Source: Myxococcales bacterium
GTDB taxonomy: Bacteria; Myxococcota_A; Polyangia; Polyangiales; Polyangiaceae
Assembly: GCA_003154095.1 (NCBI GenBank)
Contig: PMCK01000588.1
Location: 1-37,725 of the forward strand
Length of the DNA: 37,725 nucleotides
Reading direction: 5' to 3'
In this document: positions 10,927-19,348 of the stretch, piece by piece
Numbering within the stretch: position 1 is the stretch's first letter
Layout: each line of letters opens with the position of its first letter
Program-made: the position numbers and the translations under genes
Notes under the pieces: model-generated
What the model was told of the DNA's origin: nothing
Database searches by the model: none
The model's input: only the letters and a program-made list of their open reading frames with translations

Positions 10927-11502
10927 TTAAGCTTGGTGAAGCCGCACCTTGATTTTGCCCGTGTCTGTGGCGTACGTCAAAGTGCGACCGAGAGTACCTC
11001 CAATGTTTTGGTGGGATACTAGAATGCCATGGCGCTCCAACGTCTTGCGGGCTATATCCACGTTCTGGTAACCGACAGACCGGTTTGGGTCGAACCCGCG
11101 CAAGACGTTCGCCCCGCCAATGAGCGAAGCCGTAATCTCATGCTTCGGAACCTGCAGGAACGCTAATGACCTGAGCATAAGTTCGATGCAACAGGTGACG
11201 AATGTGAATTGATTCGAGTCGGACGTTTGACGAAGGCAAGGATGAATACAGGACACGTTGCAGGGTTCAACTGCGTCCATGGGGGAGGGCAACCGCGCGT
11301 GGCAGATGGCGGAGACTTGCATACGTGGAGCGAACAAGATCACAGAGACACAGGACCCAAGGACGGTCCACACAAGGCTGGGTTGTGCCCCAATGTGAAC
11401 GGCACCTACGCCTAGCCTGATCTTCGTGCGATCTCCTTGATGAGCGCATGTTGACTGATCATTGATTGCAATTAGAGAGCGTTCTGGCAGCCCGTTGGTC
11501 AT
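10927..11502 (-). CDS. cheD: Second chemoreceptor glutamine deamidase CheD
   Basis: A 191-aa CheD on the minus strand. The catalytic Cys is in VLGSCVSV and the catalytic His 17 residues later in ICHARLP. IGGANVL and GYQNVDIARKTLERHGI match the family, and the C-terminus has the usual GR.L.Y...TGKIKVRL pattern. The residue six before the cysteine, where a catalytic threonine is expected, is Trp, with Thr one place later. This may be a local shift rather than loss of function. The N-terminus is about 30 residues longer than usual, so a later start is possible. It is divergent from cheB at 11637 across 134 bp. It may serve the cluster II array, whose own CheD-like domain is degenerate. Confidence 0.9.
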   Translation of the reverse strand: MTNGLPERSLIAINDQSTCAHQGDRTKIRLGVGAVHIGAQPSLVWTVLGSCVSVILFAPRMQVSAICHARLPSPMDAVEPCNVSCIHPCLRQTSDSNQFTFVTCCIELMLRSLAFLQVPKHEITASLIGGANVLRGFDPNRSVGYQNVDIARKTLERHGILVSHQNIGGTLGRTLTYATDTGKIKVRLHQA

Positions 11503-11636
11503 CTACCTTACCATTACGGCCAATATGCCGGATCTTATAACCAATGCTGTCGAATCTGCAGATTGGGTATCAAAAATTCCAGAAATCTACCGTTGTATAT
11601 TGAATCTGCAGCCAAATCGCATTTCGCGCGCAATCA
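11503..11636 (+). promoter_or_regulatory. Divergent intergenic region between cheD and cheB with a spaced direct repeat
   Basis: This 134-bp region lies between two divergent genes and must hold promoters for one or both. The 10-mer GAATCTGCAG occurs at 11552-11561 and again at 11602-11611, exactly 50 bp apart, each containing the palindrome CTGCAG. An AT-rich TATATT lies at about 11597 just before the second copy, but I see no convincing -35 element. The cheB ATG lacks an obvious Shine-Dalgarno sequence. An operator role is speculative. Confidence 0.3.
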
Positions 11637-12686
11637 ATGTCGAATCAACGAAAAAAAGTCCTGATTGTTGACGATTCTGCCATCATTCGTCAACTGCTGA
11701 GCCAAGTCTTGGGTAGCGCTGCGGACCTTGAAGTCGTCGGCGTGGCGCCAGATCCCTATGTAGCCTGGGAGAAAATCAAATCGCTGTCACCAGACGTATT
11801 GACGCTCGACGTCGAGATGCCACGAATGGATGGCGTGACGTTTCTAGAGCGCCTTATGAAGTTGCACCCGATGCCTGTCGTTATGGTATCTTCGCTAACT
11901 GAGGAGGGCTGCGCCACTACGCTGCGTGCGCTTGAATTAGGAGCATTTGACTTCGTTGCCAAACCCAAAGTGGACATTCGTGCGGGCACGCTGGAACTGG
12001 CGGACTCGATACTGGAAAAGGTTCGAGCAGCGGCACACAGCAAACCCAAAGCCCCGAAGGCGAGACGATCGATTCGCGCGACTCCCGTAAAGGCGCCGAT
12101 TGGCGCGATGCTCAAGACGACCCACCGGATCGTTGCTGTGGGTGCCTCGACGGGCGGAACCGAAGCCATCCGCGAGATTCTTATTCGCCTGCCGGCCGAT
12201 GCCCCGCCCATCGTAATCGTTCAGCATATGCCTCCAGGTTTTACGCGCGCATTTGCAGCGCGACTTGACTCAATGACGGCGGTGAGAGTCAAGGAAGCCG
12301 AAGACGGTGACCGACTATTTCCGGGCCGGGTGCTGATTGCACCGGGTGACTACCACATGGCGCTGCGACGCAGCGGGGCCGACTACAGCGTGCGAGTATT
12401 TTCATCTGAACGAGTCAACCACCATCGTCCATCGGTGGATGTTCTGTTCGATTCGTGTGCGGCTTGCGCCGGAGCCAACGTTGTCGGTGTTATCCTAACC
12501 GGCATGGGCAGTGACGGGGCAAAAGGGATGGCCAATATGCACACAAAAGGCGCGCATACCCTGGCCCAAGACGAGGACTCTTGCATTGTCTTCGGAATGC
12601 CGCGCGAGGCCGTCGCGCTCGGTGCGGCTGACGAAATCCTTCCACTTGGGCGCATTCCAATGGCCATTTTGCAGGCCTGTGCCTAG
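11637..12686 (+). CDS. cheB: Receptor methylesterase/deamidase CheB
   Basis: A 349-aa CheB. The receiver occupies residues 7-125 (IVDDSAI, acceptor Asp in [14 protein letters not shown], Lys in VAKP). A basic linker (about 135-160) leads to the esterase domain, with catalytic Ser in VGASTGG, His in VQHMPPGF and Asp in LTGMGSDGAKG. Among the window's CheBs the receiver is most like that of 8570 by eye. It is the only rightward gene beside the leftward cluster II operon. It converges with the CheZ-like gene (35-bp gap) and diverges from cheD, so its expression is uncoupled from the operon that encodes its presumed kinase. It is the only CheB near cluster II, so it most likely serves that array. 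Confidence 0.95.
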   Translation: MSNQRKKVLIVDDSAIIRQLLSQVLGSAADLEVVGVAPDPYVAWEKIKSLSPDVLTLDVEMPRMDGVTFLERLMKLHPMPVVMVSSLTEEGCATTLRALELGAFDFVAKPKVDIRAGTLELADSILEKVRAAAHSKPKAPKARRSIRATPVKAPIGAMLKTTHRIVAVGASTGGTEAIREILIRLPADAPPIVIVQHMPPGFTRAFAARLDSMTAVRVKEAEDGDRLFPGRVLIAPGDYHMALRRSGADYSVRVFSSERVNHHRPSVDVLFDSCAACAGANVVGVILTGMGSDGAKGMANMHTKGAHTLAQDEDSCIVFGMPREAVALGAADEILPLGRIPMAILQACA

Positions 12687-12721
12687 TTCACTCAAGCGCC
12701 AGTGAGTCCCATTAGTTGTGA

Positions 12722-13690
12722 CTAGAAGAGTTCGATATCTCCTGCTTCCAGACACGTCTGCTGCACGGCGACGGCTCGAATGGTCGAACGGCTACGCTCG
12801 AATTCATCCGTAAATGCCCAAAGCTCGCGGTTGTCGACGTTGGCTGTTGCCCACTCTACCGTTTGCGTGGTGAATGGCTCAAGAATATTCACGCGAGAGA
12901 CGCTAAGTTGGCTCAATTGTCCAACCAGATCCCCGAATTGCAGGCCGCGCACGCAAAGATTGATGCCCTGTTGAATGGACACCCCGATACCCTGCGCGGC
13001 ACGCAATTGCTCTGCCAGTTCTTGATTGAGGCCGTCCACTTTATTGCGCAACGTAGTAGTTGCATCACGCGCGTCATTCACAAATTTACTGTCGTCCGTA
13101 ACTGCGGCTTTGGCATCCGATGCTACCGCGCCGACGGCATCGCGAATTTCTTCCACGTTGGCGTCCATTCGAGTGCTTACGCCACCAAATTGCATCGCTA
13201 GTTCTTTCACCGCTGCCGCGACCACCGCGAAACCTCGCCCTGCCTCGCCGGCGCGGCTTGCCTCGATTGAGGCGTTCAGTGCTAGAAACCGAATTTGCTC
13301 GGCGCTATTTCTTACCGCGTGCGAGAGCTTGTCCAGTTCGCCGAGCACCGGCAACGTTGCGTCGAGCCGCGTCGCCAAACCAATAGTCCGATCATTGGCG
13401 TGCTCGAGCCCGCGAAGCACTTTCTCCATGAGGTGCTGACTGTCGTCGACGAATCTCGCAACTGTGCCAGTCCCGGCTGATGGGTCATCCACGGAACGCA
13501 GTGTCTTCTCTAGCAACGTCTGCTGCGTATGACTCTGAGTGGATATCTGTTCAAAGCCATCACTCAGCTTGGTTACGGCGTCTAGCACAATGTCCCGCAC
13601 CTGTCCTACATGCTGGCGAATTGCAGCTAACTCATCGAGGACGGCCAAGTCCAATCCAGTACAAATGCCTGACTTGGCTGATTCGGTCAT
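12722..13690 (-). CDS. Soluble MCP-like protein with a CheZ-like DxxxQ motif and acidic-aromatic C-terminal tail
   Basis: A 322-aa cytoplasmic protein with no membrane segments. Residues of about 125-170 form an MCP-type hairpin tip (EQIRFLALNASIEASRAGEAGRG), so it could enter receptor arrays. Downstream of the second helix, residues 248-260 read RGLQFGDLVGQLS. This matches the CheZ active-site helix pattern F-x-D-L-x-G-Q, with Asp254 and Gln258 in the positions of the CheZ catalytic Asp/Gln. The protein ends GDIELF, an acidic-aromatic tail comparable to the CheY-P-binding tail of CheZ. My reading is a receptor-derived CheY-P phosphatase, because cluster II has a cheY but no cheX. The start overlaps the upstream cheR-cheD stop (ATGA, 13687-13690). 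It is the last gene of the operon. The function is inferred, not shown. Confidence 0.8.
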   Translation of the reverse strand: MTESAKSGICTGLDLAVLDELAAIRQHVGQVRDIVLDAVTKLSDGFEQISTQSHTQQTLLEKTLRSVDDPSAGTGTVARFVDDSQHLMEKVLRGLEHANDRTIGLATRLDATLPVLGELDKLSHAVRNSAEQIRFLALNASIEASRAGEAGRGFAVVAAAVKELAMQFGGVSTRMDANVEEIRDAVGAVASDAKAAVTDDSKFVNDARDATTTLRNKVDGLNQELAEQLRAAQGIGVSIQQGINLCVRGLQFGDLVGQLSQLSVSRVNILEPFTTQTVEWATANVDNRELWAFTDEFERSRSTIRAVAVQQTCLEAGDIELF

Positions 13691-15093
13691 GGGTTCCTTT
13701 CGCGTCCAGCAGTGAGCTTGCCCAATTCTCGGGATTGCGGCGCAAAAGGCCGACCGTCCTCCGTGTTCGCTCGAACAAGAACACGACCCGTGGCAAGCTC
13801 TAATCTAAAATCGGCGGTCTCTTCGAACACACGTTGGGCCGTGACGGCAATGGACGCTTTTTCAAGCCAGTCGTTGACAACGGATAGCAGCGTCTGGCAA
13901 TCAATCTTTTCGCTCTTAGCGCTAGTTGTGCGGGTCGCGACCAACTTGGCTTCAATTGAGGAGCGAGCAGAAGCATTGGCCTGCAATTCGCGCACCATGG
14001 CCCGAAGTATTGACGTTACGGCGCGTGCCCCTCCGGCGTTCGAACAATTTTGCAGAAAGTGTGCGGCACAACTTCGCTGCGCGTCTCTGTTCACCAGTAC
14101 CGTAACGACACCAGCACCCACGGTCATCGTTGCCCAGCCTTCCGAACCGCTCAAGAACTGCCCACGCTTCGACCCGAAATCAGAATCCAGCGATACCGCC
14201 GCCTGCAGCCGCGGGACGGATGCATGGGCTGTGTCGCTACTATAACCACTCGGGCGATACACAGTATGTGCCACGGGTTCCAAATGTAGAGTTATCCCCG
14301 TTAGGCCCTCTGAATGGCCCAGAAACAGCAGCCCGTGCGGTGCCAGCAAGCCGCAGGCGCGCTGAACCACTTCCAACTGGGTCGGCTTATCGAAATAGAT
14401 CAACACGTTGCGACAGAATATTATGTCGAGAGGCTTCTTGATGGCCCAGCCACGCTTGGCTAAATTTAGCTGCTGGAACTGAACACGAGCGCGAAGCTCA
14501 GGACGCACTCGATAAACTTCCTTGTGTGGGCCCTTGCCGCGTAGGAAGATACTGCGGCGCCAAGCGTCGGACAATGTGGCGATGTCGGATTCGTGATAAA
14601 CTGCGGCTTCGGCTTCCTGGAGCACAGCGGTATCCAGATCAGTGGCAGTAATCGACGTCCTATTCCATTCCGCCCGCGACACACTTGCCTTGACGACCGC
14701 CGCGATGGTGTAGGGCTCTTCGCCGGTGGAGGATGCAGCACACCAAATTCGTAAGCCTCGCAGCCGCGCACTCTTGACGCCTTCTTCCGAAGAGTTAAGC
14801 CAATCTTCCAAAATCTTGAAGTGATGAGGCTCACGGAAGAATTCGGTCTTATTGGTGGTAATTGCATTTACCAATGCCTGCAGCTCGGTGCCGGTAGGGT
14901 CATTGCGTGTGACTCGATTGTAGTACTCCGTGAATGAACGGAGCCCCAGGGCATTGAGCCGTCGATTCAATCTCGAAACCAGCAGAATCTTCTTTTCCTG
15001 CGAAAGCGCAATGCCTGCAACATTGTAGATGAGCGTCTTGAGAGACACCCACTCGGCGTGGCTAATCGAGGGTAAGCCATTGGCCGCGGGCAA
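13687..15093 (-). CDS. cheR: CheR methyltransferase fused to a CheD-like domain lacking the catalytic cysteine
   Basis: A 468-aa protein. Residues 1-282 are a complete CheR: CAASSTGEEPYTIAA SAM motif, FCRNVLIYFD, and a beta-subdomain loop FLRGKGPHKEVYRV close to the enterobacterial pentapeptide-binding loop. Residues of about 315-445 follow the CheD fold. TVGAGVVTVLVNRD aligns with the LGSC strand, AAHFL holds the conserved His exactly 17 residues on, and LELATGRVLVR matches the closing strand. The catalytic Cys position is Gly328, and the GGA turn is replaced by VATRT. Thr322 and His345 are retained. It is therefore a probable non-catalytic CheD domain, perhaps for partner binding. TTG at 15093 is the only plausible start before the first helix, with a weak ribosome site. 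It lies 29 bp after the MCP stop and overlaps the next gene by 4 bp. Confidence 0.9.
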   Translation of the reverse strand: MPAANGLPSISHAEWVSLKTLIYNVAGIALSQEKKILLVSRLNRRLNALGLRSFTEYYNRVTRNDPTGTELQALVNAITTNKTEFFREPHHFKILEDWLNSSEEGVKSARLRGLRIWCAASSTGEEPYTIAAVVKASVSRAEWNRTSITATDLDTAVLQEAEAAVYHESDIATLSDAWRRSIFLRGKGPHKEVYRVRPELRARVQFQQLNLAKRGWAIKKPLDIIFCRNVLIYFDKPTQLEVVQRACGLLAPHGLLFLGHSEGLTGITLHLEPVAHTVYRPSGYSSDTAHASVPRLQAAVSLDSDFGSKRGQFLSGSEGWATMTVGAGVVTVLVNRDAQRSCAAHFLQNCSNAGGARAVTSILRAMVRELQANASARSSIEAKLVATRTTSAKSEKIDCQTLLSVVNDWLEKASIAVTAQRVFEETADFRLELATGRVLVRANTEDGRPFAPQSRELGKLTAGRERNP

Positions 15094-15122
15094 ACTCTTG
15101 AGCGTCTCGGGGCGAGCCGTGG

Positions 15123-16775
15123 CTAGAACTCCTCGAATACCGTGTCAAGCTCACTCGGAGTCGCTCCAGAAAGGCCGGAACCGTTGGTGCCGTGTCTGAT
15201 TCCTGGCGTCGGCCGTATCGTCGCGGGTTCGTGTTCGACCTCAAAAGCTGTATGCTTAGCGGCTTGCTTCACGGGACTGCGTCGTGTCGTGCGCGCGCCG
15301 TTGGAAGGCGCCTTCGGACGCCTGCGGGCTGAAGTGTTGCTCGACATGGCTGCGTCCGAGCTGTCTCGCGTTATATGAAATTTCGCCACGACATTGAGTA
15401 ATTGGCGACCTTGTTGCGATAGTTCTTCGGCAGTACCAGAGAGCTCTTCGGTCTGGGCCGCGTTAGTCTGAGTGACCTGGTCCATTTGCGTTACAGCCGT
15501 ATTTACCTGGTCAATGCCGGTGGACTGTTCACGCGAAGCGGCCGCAATCTCTCCTACAAAGTCCGTGACGCGCTTGACGGAACCCAAAATTTGCTGCAAT
15601 GCCTCGCCGGAAGTCTCGACCAACTTGTAGCCAGCCTCGACCTTGCTCACCGAGTCTTCTATCAGTGATTTTACTTCCTTGGCCGCGGCAGCACTGCGTT
15701 GCGCCAGGTTGCGGACTTCAGAGGCTACGACGGCAAACCCTCGACCTTGCTCACCGGCTCGCGCGGCCTCCACTGCCGCATTGAGAGCCAACAGGTTCGT
15801 CTGAAATGCAATTTCGTCAATAGTCGTCGTGATGTCCGCGATGCGCTTTGACGATTGGTTTACTTCTTTCATGGCGGAAACGGCGTCGGCCACGATGCGC
15901 CCGCCCTTTTCGGCCACTTCGCGCGACGCACTCGCCAATTGTGCTGCTTGCTGGGCACTGTCGGAAGTCTGTTTGACGGCCGAAGTAATTTCCTCTAGCG
16001 TCGAAGCGGTTTCCTCGATGCTTGCAGCCTGTTCCTGCGCGCCGCTGGCTATGGCTTCAGAGGACGCGGACAGCTCTTGCGAAGCGGCGGCAACCGACTC
16101 GGCAATCCTTGCCGTCTCGACCAGGGCTTTTCCGAACCAATTGGCGAAAAATACACCGATCAATAAGCCCAACGCCGACGATACGCCAATTAGGACGAAC
16201 GACAGATTGCGTGCGCGAGCGTAGGTGTTAAGTGCGTTGGTTCGAAGTTGCTCGCCCACCGTCTCTTTGCTCTTGCAGAGTTCTGAAATGAGCTCGTCAG
16301 CCTTGAGTCCCTGGGGAACTGAAGCTGCGAGCAAGTCCAACGCCTCCTTCTTCTTACCCTGAAGGCTGAGGTTGGCCACTTCCTTGGCACCCACGACATA
16401 AGCGTCAAGCGCCGTGCGGGCCGCGCTGGCTATGCGCCGTGCGTCATCCGTAACAACGGACTTGTCCACCCGATCCATGGCGTTACGCATGCGCTCATAA
16501 GTAGTCTCGATCCGCTGTTGCGATTGATGAATTGCCTCAGGGGTTGTGTCAAGAATTGACTGGCGCACGGTTCGCGCAATGACCCACATGTCCACGTCAG
16601 CCTCGCGCGCAGCGGCGAGGCCGAGAAAGCCGCGATTAAACAGCGAGTCAATCTCGTCATTCAACCCGCTGGCGTTGGATAGACCAACGTATCCCACGAC
16701 CGTAGTAAATGACGTTATGAGTAGAAATCCAAGGATCAATTTGACTTTAGCACTGAGATTCTGAAACCATTCCAT
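15123..16775 (-). CDS. Transmembrane chemoreceptor (MCP), 4HB-type sensor, C-terminal VFEEF
   Basis: A 550-aa receptor. TM1 is at about residues 12-31. A four-helix-bundle-like periplasmic domain spans about 32-189, and TM2 about 190-213 ([19 protein letters not shown]). A recognisable HAMP domain is missing: within about 10 residues of TM2 the sequence is already coiled-coil signalling helix. The tip is near 315-355 ([21 protein letters not shown]). The tail after about 470 is basic and proline/alanine-rich and ends VFEEF, an x-aromatic-x-x-aromatic pentapeptide of the CheR/CheB-tether type. The cheR immediately downstream (29 bp) has the matching loop type, so the pair probably works together. 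The ligand is unknown. Confidence 0.94.
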   Translation of the reverse strand: MEWFQNLSAKVKLILGFLLITSFTTVVGYVGLSNASGLNDEIDSLFNRGFLGLAAAREADVDMWVIARTVRQSILDTTPEAIHQSQQRIETTYERMRNAMDRVDKSVVTDDARRIASAARTALDAYVVGAKEVANLSLQGKKKEALDLLAASVPQGLKADELISELCKSKETVGEQLRTNALNTYARARNLSFVLIGVSSALGLLIGVFFANWFGKALVETARIAESVAAASQELSASSEAIASGAQEQAASIEETASTLEEITSAVKQTSDSAQQAAQLASASREVAEKGGRIVADAVSAMKEVNQSSKRIADITTTIDEIAFQTNLLALNAAVEAARAGEQGRGFAVVASEVRNLAQRSAAAAKEVKSLIEDSVSKVEAGYKLVETSGEALQQILGSVKRVTDFVGEIAAASREQSTGIDQVNTAVTQMDQVTQTNAAQTEELSGTAEELSQQGRQLLNVVAKFHITRDSSDAAMSSNTSARRRPKAPSNGARTTRRSPVKQAAKHTAFEVEHEPATIRPTPGIRHGTNGSGLSGATPSELDTVFEEF

Positions 16776-16824
16776 GGTAGATACCTTTCAGTCGCGGCAC
16801 TGCCGGACACAATTCTTGTTTGAG

Positions 16825-17322
16825 TTAGGTCGAGACAATGTTGGCCTCCAACCCAAGCAGCTGGTCGAGATTCAAGAGCAAGACAATTTCCTCGCCCCGC
16901 TGAACCATACCGGTAATAAAAGTCGTATCGACGTGTCCGCCCAAGTCCGGGGGTGGCGCAATGTCCGTCGGCGCTACGTCGAGTACGTCGGAAACCGCAT
17001 CCACGACGAGCCCCAAAACACGCGTGCCGACAAGAACCACAATAATAACGGTAAATCGATTGAAAGTGGACTCGCCGAGGCCAAATCGCATCCTGAGATC
17101 GACCACGGGAACGATGGTGCCCCGCAAATTCATGACTCCGCGAATGTGCTCTGGAGCACTCGGGATGGGTGTTATTGGTGTCAGCCCGCGAATTTCCTGC
17201 ACGCGCAGAATCTCCAGAGCAAACAACTCATCATGTAGTTTGAATGCCAAGAACTGATGGATCGGCTCCGCCGACGTGGCGGCTGGCTTTGCCATGCTTA
17301 GTGAAATTGCCGTTTGAGTCAT
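16825..17322 (-). CDS. cheW: Coupling protein CheW
   Basis: A 165-aa single-domain CheW. Typical segments are HDELFALEILRVQEIRG, HIRGVMNLRGTIVPVVDLR, GLVVDAVSDVLDV and FITGMVQRGEEIVLLLNLDQLL. An AGGGA ribosome site lies about 8 nt before the ATG. It sits between cheA (40-bp gap) and the MCP in the leftward cluster II operon and is presumably the adaptor for those two. There are no extra domains. Confidence 0.96.
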   Translation of the reverse strand: MTQTAISLSMAKPAATSAEPIHQFLAFKLHDELFALEILRVQEIRGLTPITPIPSAPEHIRGVMNLRGTIVPVVDLRMRFGLGESTFNRFTVIIVVLVGTRVLGLVVDAVSDVLDVAPTDIAPPPDLGGHVDTTFITGMVQRGEEIVLLLNLDQLLGLEANIVST

Positions 17323-17362
17323 ATTAGTTTCCCTGTTCCAGAGGCCCAGCCAAGAAGCTCGT

Positions 17363-19339
17363 TCATGCCGCGTCCGCCTTAGTCTGTGGGGCCGTCAGGC
17401 GGGCCGTTCTCACAAGTCCGGGAATATCCAAAATGAGCGACACCTGTCCGTCGCCAAGAATCGTCGCGCCCAGAACGCCGTCAATTCGCTGGTAGTGTGC
17501 TTCCAAGCTTTTCAACACGACCTGAGCCTGTCCGAGAAGCGTGTCAACGACGAGCCCAACCCGGTTGCCATCCGATTCCACCACGACAACCAGTGCGCGT
17601 GTTGGGTCTACCGTGGCACCCGCGATTCCAAATAGTTCATGCAATCGTAGCAGCGGCAACGCTTGACCGCGCACAATGATCAGCTCACCACGGCCCATAA
17701 CGTGTTTGTATTCAGCGGCGCTAGGCCGAAGCGATTCAGTAACGGCAAGTAGCGGCACGATGAACCGCTGTGAAGCAACGCCCACCGTTAGCCCGTCGAG
17801 AATTGCAAGAGTCAGCGGAAGTTTAATCCGGAACGCGGTACCCTGGCCCGGCCGGGTCGTAACTGCAATAGTGCCGTTCAATGCGTCTATTGTTCGCTTC
17901 ACTACGTCCATACCGACGCCGCGCCCAGAAACGTCACTTACGGTTTCTGCCGTTGAAAAACCGGGTTCGAAAATCAGGGCTTGTATTTGTTCATCGCTCA
18001 CTGAATCAGTGGGCCGCAGTAACCCAACGGCCTCCGCCTTATGGCGAATTCGCGCGGTGTCGAGACCACGACCATCATCCCCGAGCTCAATGACAATGCC
18101 GCCGGCCGCATGTTGCGCTGACAGCCTTAGATTGCCCAGCGCAGGCTTGCCCTGGCTAAGGCGCTCGGCCGCCGTTTCTAGGCCGTGATCCAATGCGTTG
18201 CGCACTAAATGCGTCAGCGGATCGGACAAGCGTTCGACGACACCCTTGTCGAGCTCGGTATCTTCTCCTTCGATCGTGATTGCAACCTCTTTGCCCATCG
18301 TGGCCGCCAAATCCCGGACAATTCGAGGAAACCTGCCGAAAACCGTGCTGACGGGCACCATGCGAATTGCCATGACTCGCGCCTGCAAATCCTGGGTATT
18401 GTTTTCGAGAGCCGACACGGCGTCCTGCAGCGCTGAATGTTGGGCCGCGTTCAACGAATTCATCAATTGCTTGACCATCGATTGAGCAATCACAATTTCG
18501 CCCACCAGGTCGATGAGTGCATCCACCTTTTCCGTGGATACGCGCAGTGTCGAGCCTGCCGAGTGCTGTGGCAAATGTTCGACCGCACTGGCAACGTCGC
18601 GTGAGGCGGCGCGTCTTTCGACGGGGGAGCTTTCGTCCTCCGACAGCGTGATGCGGCAAACCTCCTCGACAAACAGGAATACATCGCGAATCTTTTCGTC
18701 CGAGACGTCGGTGACCAAAATCGATGTGAAAGACAGATAGCACTTCTCGGGGTCCATTATTTCGAGCGCGGGCAGCCTGGCAAGGTCGGCCGCTACCCCC
18801 TCGAGTGAACCCAGTGAAGCCAGATCCCTAAAGATTAACAGCGGATCAAGCCCGGTGATGAAGAACTCGGGAGTAGGAGACAAGCTGACTCGTATTCGAC
18901 GATGAGCCTTGGAAGCTGCTGGGGTCACGGCGGCACGTTCGACGACGACCGGAGAAACTTCAGCGGTTTGCTCGAGTTTCAGTACTAGATTCGCAATCTC
19001 GGCGGACGGCGGTTCTTTCGAGTCAATCGTGTCAAGTAGTTCTCGCAGCGCGTCAACGGACTTTAGTAGCAGCGAGACACGTTCGGTGGTTGCCGATAAA
19101 TTGCCTCGGCGCATCCGGTCCAGGAGTGTTTCCAAGGCATGTGTAAAGTCAGCGATATTTCCAAACCCGAGACTGCCAGCGGCGCCCTTGATGGAGTGCG
19201 CCGCGCGAAATATTGCGTGAAGCGCTTCGCTGTCCTGCGGCGTACTCTCGAGGACCAATAGGCCATGTTCCAGAGTGGCGATGTGCTCCGTCGCCTCCTC
19301 TAGGAATGATTGCCGAAATACCGAAAGATCAATCTTCAT
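17363..19339 (-). CDS. cheA: Chemotaxis histidine kinase CheA, with P2-like domain
   Basis: A complete 658-aa CheA. P1 Hpt spans 1-115 with phospho-acceptor His48 in AAHSIKG. Residues of about 143-235 are a P2-like domain (RRIRVSLSPTPEFF.., two strand-helix-strand halves) that would dock CheY or CheB. P3 dimerisation is at about 262-330 (VDALIDLVGEIVIAQSMV). The ATPase domain has N box RNALDHG near 378, G1 DDGRG, F box GFSTA, G2 GRGVGMDVV near 470 and GQGTAF. P5 runs to the end. Together with the cheY (9-bp gap) and STAS gene upstream and cheW downstream, it forms a compact leftward operon. It retains P2, unlike the cluster III kinase, so the two should differ in how they recruit response regulators. 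Confidence 0.96.
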   Translation of the reverse strand: MKIDLSVFRQSFLEEATEHIATLEHGLLVLESTPQDSEALHAIFRAAHSIKGAAGSLGFGNIADFTHALETLLDRMRRGNLSATTERVSLLLKSVDALRELLDTIDSKEPPSAEIANLVLKLEQTAEVSPVVVERAAVTPAASKAHRRIRVSLSPTPEFFITGLDPLLIFRDLASLGSLEGVAADLARLPALEIMDPEKCYLSFTSILVTDVSDEKIRDVFLFVEEVCRITLSEDESSPVERRAASRDVASAVEHLPQHSAGSTLRVSTEKVDALIDLVGEIVIAQSMVKQLMNSLNAAQHSALQDAVSALENNTQDLQARVMAIRMVPVSTVFGRFPRIVRDLAATMGKEVAITIEGEDTELDKGVVERLSDPLTHLVRNALDHGLETAAERLSQGKPALGNLRLSAQHAAGGIVIELGDDGRGLDTARIRHKAEAVGLLRPTDSVSDEQIQALIFEPGFSTAETVSDVSGRGVGMDVVKRTIDALNGTIAVTTRPGQGTAFRIKLPLTLAILDGLTVGVASQRFIVPLLAVTESLRPSAAEYKHVMGRGELIIVRGQALPLLRLHELFGIAGATVDPTRALVVVVESDGNRVGLVVDTLLGQAQVVLKSLEAHYQRIDGVLGATILGDGQVSLILDIPGLVRTARLTAPQTKADAA

Positions 19340-19348
19340 GAGCCAGCC

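Noticed and set aside
12863-13439. Plus-strand open frames opposite the CheZ-like gene
   Set aside because: They are antisense to a conserved MCP hairpin and start without ribosome sites.
13687-14151. Possibility that the CheR C-terminal extension is a frameshifted separate cheD
   Set aside because: It is in the same frame as CheR with no stop or gap, and the spacing of CheD landmarks is exact; the missing Cys is a substitution, not a frameshift.
18156-18743. 195-aa minus-strand open frame inside the cluster II cheA region
   Set aside because: It is in another frame of the same strand as a complete, conserved CheA; composition is Arg/Gly-rich.
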